From contig NZ_CP166097.1 of NCBI RefSeq assembly GCF_041228105.1, forward strand, positions 2,418,001 through 2,482,000: 64,000 nt of DNA, written 5' to 3'. This stretch comes from Pectobacterium aroidearum. Lineage in GTDB: Bacteria > Pseudomonadota > Gammaproteobacteria > Enterobacterales > Enterobacteriaceae. Both the position numbers and the translations under genes were made by a program. Position 1 is the first letter of the stretch. Each line of letters starts with the position of its first letter. Positions 35,644 through 44,069 of the stretch are shown here, one piece after another. The notes under the pieces were generated by a model. It saw only the letters and a list, made by a program, of their open reading frames with translations, was not told where the DNA came from and did no database searches.

Positions 35644-37113
35644 ATGATGTTCACCCAACCGTTTCGTTCCGATGAAAAAACCAAGGCTCCCGAGCTGGAA
35701 TTGGTGGATTTTGCATTTGGTCGCATCAAGGACGCGATTTATATCGTCAATGAAGATCAGCGTTTTTGTTATGTCAATGAGGCCGCCAGCCAGACACTGG
35801 GCTACAGCATTACGGAATTCATGCATCTGAGCGTTGTCGACATCGACCCGCTATGGAGTGCCGATCATCGGTCACCGGACTGGCTGCAGGAGTACGAATC
35901 AGGCGTGGGGACCACGTTTGAAACCCGGCACCTCACCCGCTACGGCATGACTATTCCGGTAGAAGTTAATCTCACACATTTCCAACACAGAGGACGTAGC
36001 TACAGCATGTGTGTCGTCAGAGATATCAGGGAACGTAAACATATTGAACAGTTAGCCTATGCGCGAGAGCAGGAATTTCGCGCGCTGGTTGAGAACACGC
36101 CGGATTTGATTATTCGCTTCGATCCCAACCTGAATTGCCTGTACGCCAACGCGGCCAGTTTGAAACATCTGGATTTCACCGTAGAGCAACTTCGGGGCCG
36201 TATGATTACGGAGTTAATGCCCGGTGTTGGGTGTGCAATCCGTATGGAACAGCTGGTGCAGCAGGTGGTTGATACCCGCAGCAGTGCGGAAGGTGAAGTG
36301 ATGGAGTCGCGGGGGAAAGGCGATCAGCGCCATCAAAGTATTCACCATATTCGCTGTGTGCCGGAGTTTGATCAGCATGGCGCGCTGGTGTCGATTCTAA
36401 CCGTAGGACGGGACATTACCGCGATTCGCTATGCGGAGAAAAAACTGGCTGATTCGCATATGCAACTGCGTTTGCTGGCACGCCAGCGCGAGATTTCGCG
36501 TGAGGAAGAACGTAAGCATATCGCGCAGGAAATTCACGATGAGCTGGGGCAGCATTTGACCACGATCCGCATGAGCCTGTCGCTGATGCGCATGTGTTTT
36601 GCCAAGGAAAACCCTGACATGCAGGCGCATTTGCAAAAGCTGATGCAGTTGGCTGACCAAACGATTCAGGTGGTGCGTAACGTGTCGACCCGGCTTAGGC
36701 CGAATGTGTTGAATATGGGGCTTACACCTGCGCTGGAATGGCTGTGCGACGAATTTAACCGGCACTACAGCGCCACCTGTCTGCTACGAACGTTGGGGGA
36801 ACCGCTGGCGCTCAATGACGAAAGCACCACGGCGGCATTCCGCGTCGTGCAGGAATCGTTGACTAACGTCGCGCGCTACGCCGCCGCTACCCAGGTACGC
36901 ATTACGCTGGATAATCAGCCTGACTGTGTGGTGCTGTGCATCAAAGACAACGGCAAAGGTTTTGATTCCCAAGCTAAAAATAAAAACGCTTTCGGGCTCA
37001 TGAGTATGAAAGAGCGAGGGCGGATGCTGGGAGGCGAAGTCGTGATTGAAAGTGAGCCCGGTAAAGGCACGCTGGTGCAGTTAACGTTTCCTAAAAATGG
37101 CGATACCCGTTAA
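35644..37113 (+). CDS. hrpX: Sensor histidine kinase HrpX
   Basis: This sensor kinase is the partner of HrpY, 489 residues, with no membrane segment and so probably cytoplasmic. Two PAS domains (about residues 20-140 and 150-270) precede a HisKA_3-type dimerisation helix with the phospho-accepting His in IAQEIHDELGQHLTTIR, then an HATPase with NGKGF. The chosen start, ATG 35644, has AAGGAG 6 bases upstream. ATG 35638 touches the ribosome-binding site, and the longer frame from 35533 lacks one. hrpY follows 36 bp downstream. The pair activates hrpS in this group of plant pathogens. Confidence 0.93.
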   Translation: MMFTQPFRSDEKTKAPELELVDFAFGRIKDAIYIVNEDQRFCYVNEAASQTLGYSITEFMHLSVVDIDPLWSADHRSPDWLQEYESGVGTTFETRHLTRYGMTIPVEVNLTHFQHRGRSYSMCVVRDIRERKHIEQLAYAREQEFRALVENTPDLIIRFDPNLNCLYANAASLKHLDFTVEQLRGRMITELMPGVGCAIRMEQLVQQVVDTRSSAEGEVMESRGKGDQRHQSIHHIRCVPEFDQHGALVSILTVGRDITAIRYAEKKLADSHMQLRLLARQREISREEERKHIAQEIHDELGQHLTTIRMSLSLMRMCFAKENPDMQAHLQKLMQLADQTIQVVRNVSTRLRPNVLNMGLTPALEWLCDEFNRHYSATCLLRTLGEPLALNDESTTAAFRVVQESLTNVARYAAATQVRITLDNQPDCVVLCIKDNGKGFDSQAKNKNAFGLMSMKERGRMLGGEVVIESEPGKGTLVQLTFPKNGDTR

Positions 37114-37149
37114 TCGCGGGATAATAACAACAAAAGGAAGAAATGAGCG

Positions 37150-37791
37150 ATGGGTAAACCAATACGTTTAATGATCGCAGACGATCACGTCATCATGCGT
37201 GAAGGGCTCAAGCAGATCTTCGCGCTGGATGAATCGCTGAGCGTCGTCGCCGAAGCCGGAAATGGCGCACAGGTACTGGCACAACTGCGCAGCGTGACGC
37301 CCGATTTGCTGCTGCTGGATATGTCGATGCCCGGTATCAGCGGTGAAGCATTGATTTCACGCGTGGTGGCGCAATATCCGCGTCTGCCGATTCTGGTGCT
37401 CAGCATGTACAGCGAAGCGCAGATTGCACAGCATGCGCTGAAGAGCGGTGCCAGAGGTTACATCACCAAAGATAAAGACCCGGAAGCCCTGCTGTCGGCG
37501 ATCCGACGTGTGGCGCAGGGAGCTCGCTATATCGACCACACAATTGCCGAGCAACTGGTGTTTTCCAACTACACGGAGGGGGGCAGAGCCGAGCACGATG
37601 TGCTGACGGCCAGAGAGCACCAGATCATGATTATGTTTGCGCAGGGTATGGGCATCAATGCCATCGCCAATGAATTGGCCATCAGCAATAAAACGGTCAG
37701 CACTCATAAGGCGCGTCTGATGGAAAAAATGCAGTTCAGTACCAATGTGGAGATCGTGAAATATGTTGTGAGTAAGAAGCTGATTCCCTAG
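37150..37791 (+). CDS. hrpY: Response regulator HrpY
   Basis: This NarL/FixJ-type response regulator of 213 residues has a receiver domain (1-120) with acidic pocket D11-D12, phospho-accepting D57 in LLLLDMSMPG and K in YITKDK, and a C-terminal LuxR-type helix-turn-helix (about 150-205, INAIANELAISNKTVSTHKARLMEK). It is co-transcribed with hrpX and is expected to act on hrpS. The next gap holds a terminator and a palindrome that could be its operator. Confidence 0.95.
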   Translation: MGKPIRLMIADDHVIMREGLKQIFALDESLSVVAEAGNGAQVLAQLRSVTPDLLLLDMSMPGISGEALISRVVAQYPRLPILVLSMYSEAQIAQHALKSGARGYITKDKDPEALLSAIRRVAQGARYIDHTIAEQLVFSNYTEGGRAEHDVLTAREHQIMIMFAQGMGINAIANELAISNKTVSTHKARLMEKMQFSTNVEIVKYVVSKKLIP

Positions 37792-37824
37792 CAGTGGGAA
37801 CCGCTGTGAAAAGGAGAACAGATA

Positions 37825-37854
37825 AAAGGGATTCAACCGTCGCTGAATCCCTTT
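37825..37854 (+). terminator. Rho-independent terminator after hrpXY
   Basis: AAAGGGATTCA (37825-37835) pairs perfectly with TGAATCCCTTT (37844-37854) around an 8-base loop, 33 bp after the hrpY stop. Confidence 0.8.
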
Positions 37855-37947
37855 ACTGACCCTTACGATTTCCTAACGATATTCTTTCGCTTTCTTGTGT
37901 ATTACTTGAAAAGGTAATGGGCTGTTTTTTCTTGCTTTGGTCGTTTT

Positions 37948-37969
37948 TTTGTAGGTATTTCCCTACAAA
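37948..37969 (+). promoter_or_regulatory. Palindrome TTTGTAGG-N6-CCTACAAA upstream of hrpS
   Basis: A perfect 8-bp inverted repeat with a 6-base spacer lies about 190 bp before hrpS. A further half-like CCTAC follows near 37985. HrpY is a LuxR/NarL-type regulator and hrpS is its known target, so this is a candidate HrpY operator. That is inferred from position and symmetry. Apart from this and the hrpXY terminator, I see nothing definable in the 367-bp gap. Confidence 0.45.
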
Positions 37970-38158
37970 TTGCTCTGGAATTCCTACCTGATGTTCAGCG
38001 ATGCCTGATGGTTTCATTATTCAATGGCGGTAATGCTTGTCATCGTTCCGCCGGTGATGAAATCGGTGTGCGTTATGCGGAGAAACGCCACGGATTTTCG
38101 GTGGACCCCACGTTATGGAAGGCAGTCAGTTAGCCCGTTTGGGCTCCAGGAGTAGTCA

Positions 38159-39217
38159 ATGAATAATCATTACCGTCAGGACAGACAACACGATTCATCA
38201 CTCGAGTATTCATCATTCGATCATTCACCCGTAGAGAAGGCGTCATCAGCAGACTTTCGGTCATCATTCGACTATTCCCTGCCGCCGTCGTCTACGGCTG
38301 ATGATATTCACTCATCGCTGTCGCCAATCATCAATGTTATTGCTCCCCTTAATGTCGACATCGTGCTGGAAGGTGAAACCGGTACGGGAAAAGACACACT
38401 GGCGAATCGCATTCATCGGTTGTCCCGATGCAGCGGCCCACTGGTGGCGGTGAACTGTGCCGCCGTACCGGAAAATCTGGCCGAAAGCGAACTGTTCGGC
38501 GTAGTGTCGGGCGCTTATACCGGCGCGAACCGCTCCCGCGCAGGCTATCTGGAAAGTGCGGATAAGGGGATTCTGTTTCTGGATGAGATCGACAGTATGC
38601 CGATGACGCTACAAGCCAAGATGCTACGCGTGCTGGAAAGCCGTGGCGTAAAGCGGTTGGGAAGTACCCAGTTTACGCCCGTGGATATGCGTGTGATTGT
38701 GGCGACGCAAACGCCTTTGCTGCAACTGGTGGAAAAAGGGCTGTTTCGACGCGATCTCTATTTCCGTCTTGATACGGTCAAGATTCAACTGCCGACGCTG
38801 CGCTCCCGTAGCGATCTCATTCTGCCGCTGTTTCAACGCTTTAGTCAGGAAGCGGCGGTACGCCTGAGAATGACGCAACCACCGATGACGGCAGAGATTT
38901 ACGAGCAGCTGCTGACTCACAGCTGGCCAGGCAATATCCGTGAACTGAAGGCGGCGGCGGATCGCTGGGCAATGGGGCTGTCGCCCTTGGCTGAAATTCA
39001 GCCGCTGCTGCACCCGCGTCCTTTGCAGCTCAAAGATCGGTTAAAGCGGATTGAAAAATTTCTGATTCAGGATGCGCTGCGTCGCCACGGCCACTGCATT
39101 GACGATGTGATTGTGGAACTGGGGATCCCCAAGCGGACACTCTATCATCGCCTGAAAGTACTGAATGTGACGGTGCGAGAGATGTGCGCCGGGGGCGGGG
39201 AAGCCTGTCAGGCATGA
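38159..39217 (+). CDS. hrpS: Sigma-54 enhancer-binding protein HrpS
   Basis: This NtrC-family activator drives sigma-54 transcription of hrpL. It has 352 residues and no receiver domain. A Ser-rich N-terminus (about 12-55) leads into the AAA+ domain with Walker A GETGTGKD (72-79), the sigma-54-contacting loop GAYTGA (118-123), Walker B GILFLDEID and the arginine-finger region FRRDLYFRL. A Fis-type helix-turn-helix (about 305-335) ends the protein. Without a receiver it is controlled by expression level and probably by the anti-activator HrpV. It ends in a strong terminator. Confidence 0.95.
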   Translation: MNNHYRQDRQHDSSLEYSSFDHSPVEKASSADFRSSFDYSLPPSSTADDIHSSLSPIINVIAPLNVDIVLEGETGTGKDTLANRIHRLSRCSGPLVAVNCAAVPENLAESELFGVVSGAYTGANRSRAGYLESADKGILFLDEIDSMPMTLQAKMLRVLESRGVKRLGSTQFTPVDMRVIVATQTPLLQLVEKGLFRRDLYFRLDTVKIQLPTLRSRSDLILPLFQRFSQEAAVRLRMTQPPMTAEIYEQLLTHSWPGNIRELKAAADRWAMGLSPLAEIQPLLHPRPLQLKDRLKRIEKFLIQDALRRHGHCIDDVIVELGIPKRTLYHRLKVLNVTVREMCAGGGEACQA

Positions 39218-39229
39218 AGGCTGAATATC

Positions 39230-39266
39230 GAACGTTGACCTGTCGGGATATGGCAGGTCAACGTTC
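39230..39266. terminator. Strong hairpin between hrpS and the EAL gene
   Basis: GAACGTTGACCTG (39230-39242) pairs perfectly with CAGGTCAACGTTC (39254-39266) around an 11-base loop. It lies between two convergent genes and probably ends both transcripts. Confidence 0.7.
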
Positions 39267-39299
39267 AGGTTGCGCTGTTTCTATTTGCACTGTTTCTGG

Positions 39300-40889
39300 C
39301 TACACCGTTTCTATCGGCGGGCACGGATAGTGATGGATATCCGGGAGATCGTGCAACGCGACCGCCCGACTGAAATACCATCCTTGAATAATCGCCGATG
39401 GGCAATGTTGCAGGATGTAAGCGGCTTGCTCGCGGGTTTCTACCCCTTCGATGATCACAGGGACGTCCAGTTTTTTGACCAGGGTGAATAACAGATCTGC
39501 CATAGCGGCATTCACCGAGTCGGTACCGATGGCGCCGACAAAAATCTTGTCGATCTTGATCATATCGAACGGTAAATGGCTCAGATAATCGAGGTTGGAA
39601 TATCCCGTACCGAAATCATCAAGCGCGACCTTATAGCCCGAACGGCGTAAGGCCTCAAGGCCGTCTGCCAGTGTTTTATGGGATGTGCTCGACCGCTCAG
39701 TCAGTTCTAACATGACACGAGTTCTGTCTATCCTCAGTTCGTCGCACAACTGCTGTAGGAAGTGATGATAATCAGGCGACACAATGTCAGACACAGACAG
39801 ATTAATGCTAAGAAGAAAGGGTGATTCCTGCGTGAGATACGGCTGCATGTCTCGCAGCGCCTGACGCGTGATGATGCGGGTTAGCTCGGCGGAGTAGCCC
39901 ATTTTTTCCGCAATGCCGATAAAAAGCTCTGGCGAGACATTATCACCACGTTCATTCTTCCAACGTGCCAGCGCTTCTACACCAATAATCGCACGCTGTG
40001 GCAGACTGATCAGCGGCTGGTAATGTACATGCAGTCGCTGGTGTTTGATTGCGCGTTTTAGCTGTGATGGCAAAGCCTGATGCCGATCGTCGTAGAGTTG
40101 ATAGGACAGGGTAAAACTGGCGCCGATGAGCGCTCCGACAAAAAACAGGGCGGTGATGATATACCACGGACGATACAGGATACCCGCAGAATCTAACTGA
40201 GCCAGTACGCAGATATCCCGGTTTGCCGCACAGAAAAACGTCTGACGTTTTCCCATGGTCAGCCACGCGTTCTTCTGCTGCTGTGTCTGCTTGAACGCCG
40301 AGAGATCGATATCTCCAAAGGTCTGATAGATATGACCCAGATTGCGCGTTATCAGCATGGCGTTGTATTCGGCAGGCGGATGAATGAAACGGCGAAATGC
40401 GGCGGCGGCGGTAATCGTGACGACACCATTCAGGCTTGCCATATCGGCGGTAATACGTGGATCAACCACGTCTTTCATCGCGGTCCATAGCTGCACGCCC
40501 TCTGGCGTCGTCAGGTTCGGCGGCAGCAGATAAATCGGTGGGTTGAGAATCCCCCAGCCTGCGGAGCAGATGAGATAGTTGTCCTTGATACGCCCGATAT
40601 CGCGTAGATAAACGGAGTAAAAGGAGATCAGACGTAACTCTTTCAAGTCGGCGCTGGAACAAGGCGCGTTATTCAGCGTCAGCACCCGGTTGATGGTTTC
40701 CCGACCTTCATTCGCGACGGCGATTCCCTGATCGAGGACGTCCTGACTATAGTGCTGCAACTGCGTCTGTTCCAGCCGGGCTAAAATGCCTTGCCCAATA
40801 AACAGCGCCAGCAAAGCGCTGGCAAACGAAATCAAAACAAGTCTGAACCACAATCCGGTGTTGGTAGTTAAGGTGAGCATAGCGACCAT
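39300..40889 (-). CDS. c-di-GMP phosphodiesterase, CSS-motif plus EAL domain (EcpC-like)
   Basis: This inner-membrane c-di-GMP phosphodiesterase has 529 residues. A first membrane segment (about 13-33) is followed by a periplasmic CSS-motif sensor domain with CSS at 77-79, then a second membrane segment (about 235-257) and a C-terminal EAL domain. The catalytic motifs are intact: VEALARW, ELTERS, DDFGTGYSNLDYL and IEGVET. The CSS cysteines usually couple periplasmic redox to activity. It lies between hrpS and hrpA on the opposite strand. I recall a Dickeya EAL protein, EcpC, that influences T3SS expression; whether this is its orthologue is inference. No hrp box precedes it. Confidence 0.9.
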   Translation of the reverse strand: MVAMLTLTTNTGLWFRLVLISFASALLALFIGQGILARLEQTQLQHYSQDVLDQGIAVANEGRETINRVLTLNNAPCSSADLKELRLISFYSVYLRDIGRIKDNYLICSAGWGILNPPIYLLPPNLTTPEGVQLWTAMKDVVDPRITADMASLNGVVTITAAAAFRRFIHPPAEYNAMLITRNLGHIYQTFGDIDLSAFKQTQQQKNAWLTMGKRQTFFCAANRDICVLAQLDSAGILYRPWYIITALFFVGALIGASFTLSYQLYDDRHQALPSQLKRAIKHQRLHVHYQPLISLPQRAIIGVEALARWKNERGDNVSPELFIGIAEKMGYSAELTRIITRQALRDMQPYLTQESPFLLSINLSVSDIVSPDYHHFLQQLCDELRIDRTRVMLELTERSSTSHKTLADGLEALRRSGYKVALDDFGTGYSNLDYLSHLPFDMIKIDKIFVGAIGTDSVNAAMADLLFTLVKKLDVPVIIEGVETREQAAYILQHCPSAIIQGWYFSRAVALHDLPDIHHYPCPPIETV

Positions 40890-41141
40890 CTGGCAGCGTG
40901 ACGAGAATAGTACGGCATGGGTTCAGATATCGCATCCTTGCCAGTTACACAGGGTAAAACGTTCCTGCAAATTGGAAATAACTTACGATCTTTCGGTAAG
41001 GCAATAACGCTTTTTATTATTTTAAAAGAAAATCTACGATAACTAACGGCCGGAAACACAGCGAAAACTAGGCTAGTTCTGCCCCTCACACTGTTCTTGT
41101 CGAAAGAATCTTGTTATTACCGAAAGAATTTCCTTTCTGCG
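40890..41141. other. Intergenic region upstream of the hrpA promoter
   Basis: This holds the promoter of the leftward EAL gene and the DNA before the hrpA hrp box. I see no gene and no second hrp box here. Confidence 0.4.
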
Positions 41142-41169
41142 GGAACTCACTGACCCGCTCTCCCACTTA
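41142..41169 (+). promoter_or_regulatory. hrp box of the hrpA operon
   Basis: GGAACT (41142-41147) is followed after 15 bases by CCACTTA (41163-41169). The T at the sixth position is an accepted variant. It lies 76 bp before hrpA. Confidence 0.9.
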
Positions 41170-41245
41170 ATGAATGAACAAGATGACTGTATGTACAGCA
41201 TGACAGTTCACCACCGTAAACATTCATCATATTTGGAGATATATC

Positions 41246-41452
41246 ATGGCTTTAGGACTTTCTCAGGTTGCATCTCAGGCGGCTTCTCAGACTCTGGATA
41301 CCGCGATGGCTGGTTCTCTGACGCGTGCAGCAGGCGCTCAGGCACAGAAAATTGCGCTGGATACGGAAAACTCCATTCTGGATGGTCAGATGGATTCTGC
41401 GTCCAAATCACTGAACTCCGGGCAGAAAGCGGCAAAAGCTATCCAGTTCTGA
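41246..41452 (+). CDS. hrpA: Hrp pilin HrpA
   Basis: This is the main subunit of the Hrp pilus, 68 residues, small, Ala/Ser/Gln-rich and helical, with no signal peptide because it is exported by the T3SS itself. It is the first gene after a hrp box and is followed by a terminator-like hairpin and hrpB. GGAG lies 9 bases before the ATG. Pilins diverge quickly, so identity rests on size, composition and position, which agree well. Confidence 0.92.
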   Translation: MALGLSQVASQAASQTLDTAMAGSLTRAAGAQAQKIALDTENSILDGQMDSASKSLNSGQKAAKAIQF

Positions 41453-41466
41453 TTGTGAGTCAACGA

Positions 41467-41493
41467 GCCGGAGCCTTGCTCCGGCTTTATTTT
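41467..41493 (+). terminator. Leaky terminator between hrpA and hrpB
   Basis: GCCGGAGC (41467-41474) pairs with GCTCCGGC (41478-41485) around a 3-base loop, followed by TTTATTTTAT. hrpB has no hrp box of its own, so readthrough must occur. The arrangement would give more pilin than basal-body mRNA. Confidence 0.8.
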
Positions 41494-41518
41494 ATCCGTC
41501 CGTGATGGAATCCACACC

Positions 41519-41890
41519 ATGAAAATTAATCATGCCACTACGCTGTCTCAGCCGGGGGATGCGCCGCTGGCGGACAACGGCACGTCTTTTTCCTTTTCCG
41601 CCACGAATCAGGATGTGTCCTGGTTCAGCGCGGCGCTGTCGTCGGCACCAATGACGGCAGAAAGCGGTAATAGTCAGTGGCTGGGTGCGCTGGCGGAAAA
41701 ATCTCAGGGACTGAACGGCGTCTTTAAATCCGCCGAACGCGACGTCAGCCAGTCGATGCGTTCCAATAATCCAAAGGATGTACTGGATGCGACCCGAACG
41801 CTGTCCTCGTTCTATCTGGAAAGTCTGCTGAGCGCCAAACTGGTGGCGAAAAGTGTACAGAGTCTGGAAAAACTCACCAACTTACAGTAG
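41519..41890 (+). CDS. hrpB: T3SS inner-rod protein HrpB
   Basis: This 123-residue protein sits in the SctI/YscI (inner rod) position between the pilin and HrcJ. The Ser/Ala-rich N-terminus is followed by a helical C-terminus (LDATRTLSSFYLESLLSAKLVAKSVQSLEKLTNLQ), as in rod proteins. hrcJ starts 6 bp after its stop. The assignment rests on position, size and C-terminal helix. Confidence 0.9.
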   Translation: MKINHATTLSQPGDAPLADNGTSFSFSATNQDVSWFSAALSSAPMTAESGNSQWLGALAEKSQGLNGVFKSAERDVSQSMRSNNPKDVLDATRTLSSFYLESLLSAKLVAKSVQSLEKLTNLQ

Positions 41891-41896
41891 CGGCCT

Positions 41897-42661
41897 ATGA
41901 AAATCGATAAGCGAGTGTTTCTTCTGCTGATCGGGCTATTGGCTGGCTGTGGCGAGCCGATTGAGCTGAATCGCGGGCTGTCGGAGAACGATGCCAACGA
42001 AGCGATTTCGATGCTTGGCCGTTATCAGATCGGCGCGGAGAAACGGGTGGACAAAACCGGCGTTACGCTGGTGATCGACGCAAAAAACATGGAACGTGCC
42101 GTCAATATTCTCAATGCGGCGGGCTTACCGAAGCAATCACGTACTAATCTGGGCGAGGTCTTTCAGAAAAGTGGCGTGATTTCGACGCCGTTGGAAGAGC
42201 GCGCCCGCTATATCTATGCCTTATCGCAGGAAGTGGAAGCAACGCTGGCGCAGATCGATGGCGTACTGGTGGCGCGGGTGCATGTGGTGCTGCCGGAGCG
42301 TATCGCCCCCGGCGAGCCGGTTCAGCCTGCTTCAGCAGCGGTGTTTATCAAATACCGTGCTGAACTGGAGCCTGATGGGATGGAGCCGCGCATCCGCCGT
42401 ATGGTGGCCAGCAGTATCCCCGGCCTGTCCGGCAAGGATGATAAAGAACTGGCGATCGTCTTTGTTCCGGCCGAACCGTATCAGGACACGATCCCGGTTG
42501 TCACGCTGGGGCCGTTCACGCTCACGCCGGATGAGATGCGACGCTGGCAGTGGAGCGCGGGGCTGTTTGGCCTGCTATTGGCTGGACTATTAGGCTGGCG
42601 CGTTGGCATGCCTTACCTGCGCCAATGGCAGCAGAAAAAAGCGGGGGAGCCGTCGTCATAA
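41897..42661 (+). CDS. hrcJ: T3SS inner-membrane ring lipoprotein HrcJ
   Basis: This SctJ/FliF-family lipoprotein of 254 residues has a lipobox LLAGCG near residue 18 and two periplasmic ring-building domains (conserved TRTNLGEVF-like KQSRTNLGEVFQKSGVISTPLEERARY). A C-terminal membrane helix (WSAGLFGLLLAGLLGWRVG, about 218-236) follows. With HrpQ it forms the inner-membrane rings. Its stop overlaps the hrpD start as TAATG. Confidence 0.96.
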   Translation: MKIDKRVFLLLIGLLAGCGEPIELNRGLSENDANEAISMLGRYQIGAEKRVDKTGVTLVIDAKNMERAVNILNAAGLPKQSRTNLGEVFQKSGVISTPLEERARYIYALSQEVEATLAQIDGVLVARVHVVLPERIAPGEPVQPASAAVFIKYRAELEPDGMEPRIRRMVASSIPGLSGKDDKELAIVFVPAEPYQDTIPVVTLGPFTLTPDEMRRWQWSAGLFGLLLAGLLGWRVGMPYLRQWQQKKAGEPSS

Positions 42662-43293
42662 TGACAACACAAGAGCACCGCAGGGCGTTGACGTCGGGTG
42701 ACGCAACCGCGCTGGCATGGCTGACCTGGTGGGTAAAAGATTGTTTGTTACAGGCCGATCCCAGTTGGTGGAGCGGGAAGGTAGCGTTACCCGAATCGCC
42801 GCAGCGCCGCGACTGGCTGCATGTGAACGCCGAACAGCTTCATCGCTATTTCTCTCTGCCACAGCGGTTGCCACCGGATCCGCTTGCTTCACTCATGCAC
42901 ATCGGCGAGCTGGATACCGCGCAGCGGGAAACGGTATTACGCCTGATGGCGCGGGTTTGTCAGTCCATACGTAATCCGGATCGCGCTGATGCCGAGGGCA
43001 TATGGTGTGAGCGGCTGGCAAAAGCATTACGGCCTGGCTTATGGCTACCGGCGGAGATGACCTTTTCTGCTTCATCTGCCGCGCCATCGCTGTCGGAGTC
43101 CTCCGCAACCGGCTATCAGGATGCATTGCTGCTGCTGCGTATTCGTTATGGTGAAGTGTACTGGTCACGTCTACGGCTGCTCTTTCCACGCGATTGGCCC
43201 GATCATCACCTTATCTCGGCGGTGTCATTGCCTGCCGCCAGACTCAATGCGCTGTGCGATGCCCTGATCTGGAAAGCATCGGCGCCCGCATAA
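42661..43293 (+). CDS. hrpD: T3SS protein HrpD (SctK-like)
   Basis: This 210-residue soluble protein lies between hrcJ and hrpE, the position of the YscK/OrgA/HrpD sorting-platform accessory protein. The start overlaps the hrcJ stop (TAATG), which fixes it against the longer frame from 42550. It is Trp- and Leu-rich with no membrane segment. Its identity rests chiefly on position and length. Confidence 0.87.
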   Translation: MTTQEHRRALTSGDATALAWLTWWVKDCLLQADPSWWSGKVALPESPQRRDWLHVNAEQLHRYFSLPQRLPPDPLASLMHIGELDTAQRETVLRLMARVCQSIRNPDRADAEGIWCERLAKALRPGLWLPAEMTFSASSAAPSLSESSATGYQDALLLLRIRYGEVYWSRLRLLFPRDWPDHHLISAVSLPAARLNALCDALIWKASAPA

Positions 43294-43329
43294 TCCCCTC
43301 ATTTTCATTCATTTTGCTAAGGACGAAGC

Positions 43330-43929
43330 ATGCTGACGACGAAAACGTTTGTGACATTACCCGATGCCAGTCGGGATGAAACGGTGATTATTCCGGCGGA
43401 GCGGGTCGCGGCACATCGGCGCAGTCGGACACTTTGGGAAGAGGCCAATGCGCAGGCCGATACGATCGTGGCGCAGGCGCACGAACGTGCCCGAACGCTG
43501 TGTGAGCAGGCAGTAGAACAGGCAGAAGCGGAATTCTGGCAGCAGGCAAATGTGCTGTTGCAGGGGGTTCGGCAAGACCGAATGCAGATGGAGCAGGTCA
43601 TGATTACGCAAGCCGGACAGCTACTGCGCGATGCGCTGGCACATGTGCTGGATAAAACACCTGCGCCGTCGCGCCATCACGCTTTACTGCGGCAGTTGTT
43701 GAAGCAACAGCAGGGGGAAAGCCGGGGAACGCTGTATTGCCATCCCGCCCAGCTTGCCGATGTGCAGCATTGGCTGGATGCCCATGCGCATCTGGAATGG
43801 CGTCTTGCCAGCGATGAAGCGCTGGATAACGATGCCATGAAGCTGATTACGGCGCACGGCGTGATGTCGTTGAGCTGGCGGCAGGCGGTAAAACAGCTCA
43901 TGCCGCCGGAGTATCCTGCCGCGATGTGA
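43330..43929 (+). CDS. hrpE: T3SS stator protein HrpE (SctL family)
   Basis: This FliH/YscL-family protein of 199 residues regulates and anchors the ATPase HrcN. It has a long Ala/Gln/Glu-rich coiled-coil N-terminal half (about 30-95) and a compact C-terminal domain. The ATG has AAGGA upstream. It is the last gene before an internal hrp box. Confidence 0.92.
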   Translation: MLTTKTFVTLPDASRDETVIIPAERVAAHRRSRTLWEEANAQADTIVAQAHERARTLCEQAVEQAEAEFWQQANVLLQGVRQDRMQMEQVMITQAGQLLRDALAHVLDKTPAPSRHHALLRQLLKQQQGESRGTLYCHPAQLADVQHWLDAHAHLEWRLASDEALDNDAMKLITAHGVMSLSWRQAVKQLMPPEYPAAM

Positions 43930-43961
43930 CATTGCGGCTGACAAAATTGCGACTGACAATG

Positions 43962-43989
43962 GGAACTGCACGCCGGGGTTAACCACTCA
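43962..43989 (+). promoter_or_regulatory. Internal hrp box before hrpF
   Basis: GGAACT (43962-43967), 15 bases, then CCACTCA (43983-43989). It lies 80 bp before hrpF and gives hrpF-hrpG-hrcC-hrpT-hrpV their own HrpL promoter. Confidence 0.85.
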
Positions 43990-43994
43990 CTATC

Positions 43995-44025
43995 AGGTCA
44001 ATGACCCATTTTTAGGTCAACGACC
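43995..44025 (+). repeat. Tandem near-palindromic repeat AGGTCAAYGACC
   Basis: AGGTCAATGACC (43995-44006) and AGGTCAACGACC (44014-44025) are spaced 19 bp start to start, just after the hrp box and before hrpF. The first contains the palindrome GGTCA-A-TGACC. Two turns of spacing and symmetry suggest a dimeric repressor or activator site; the protein is unknown. Confidence 0.5.
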
Positions 44026-44069
44026 AAAACCTGTGTTGTGAGGAAACTACCTTATGAGGAGAGCGTGCG

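Noticed and set aside
43995..44025. CRISPR-like repeat
   Set aside because: Only two 12-bp units with a 7-bp gap; no spacer-length regularity and no cas genes.
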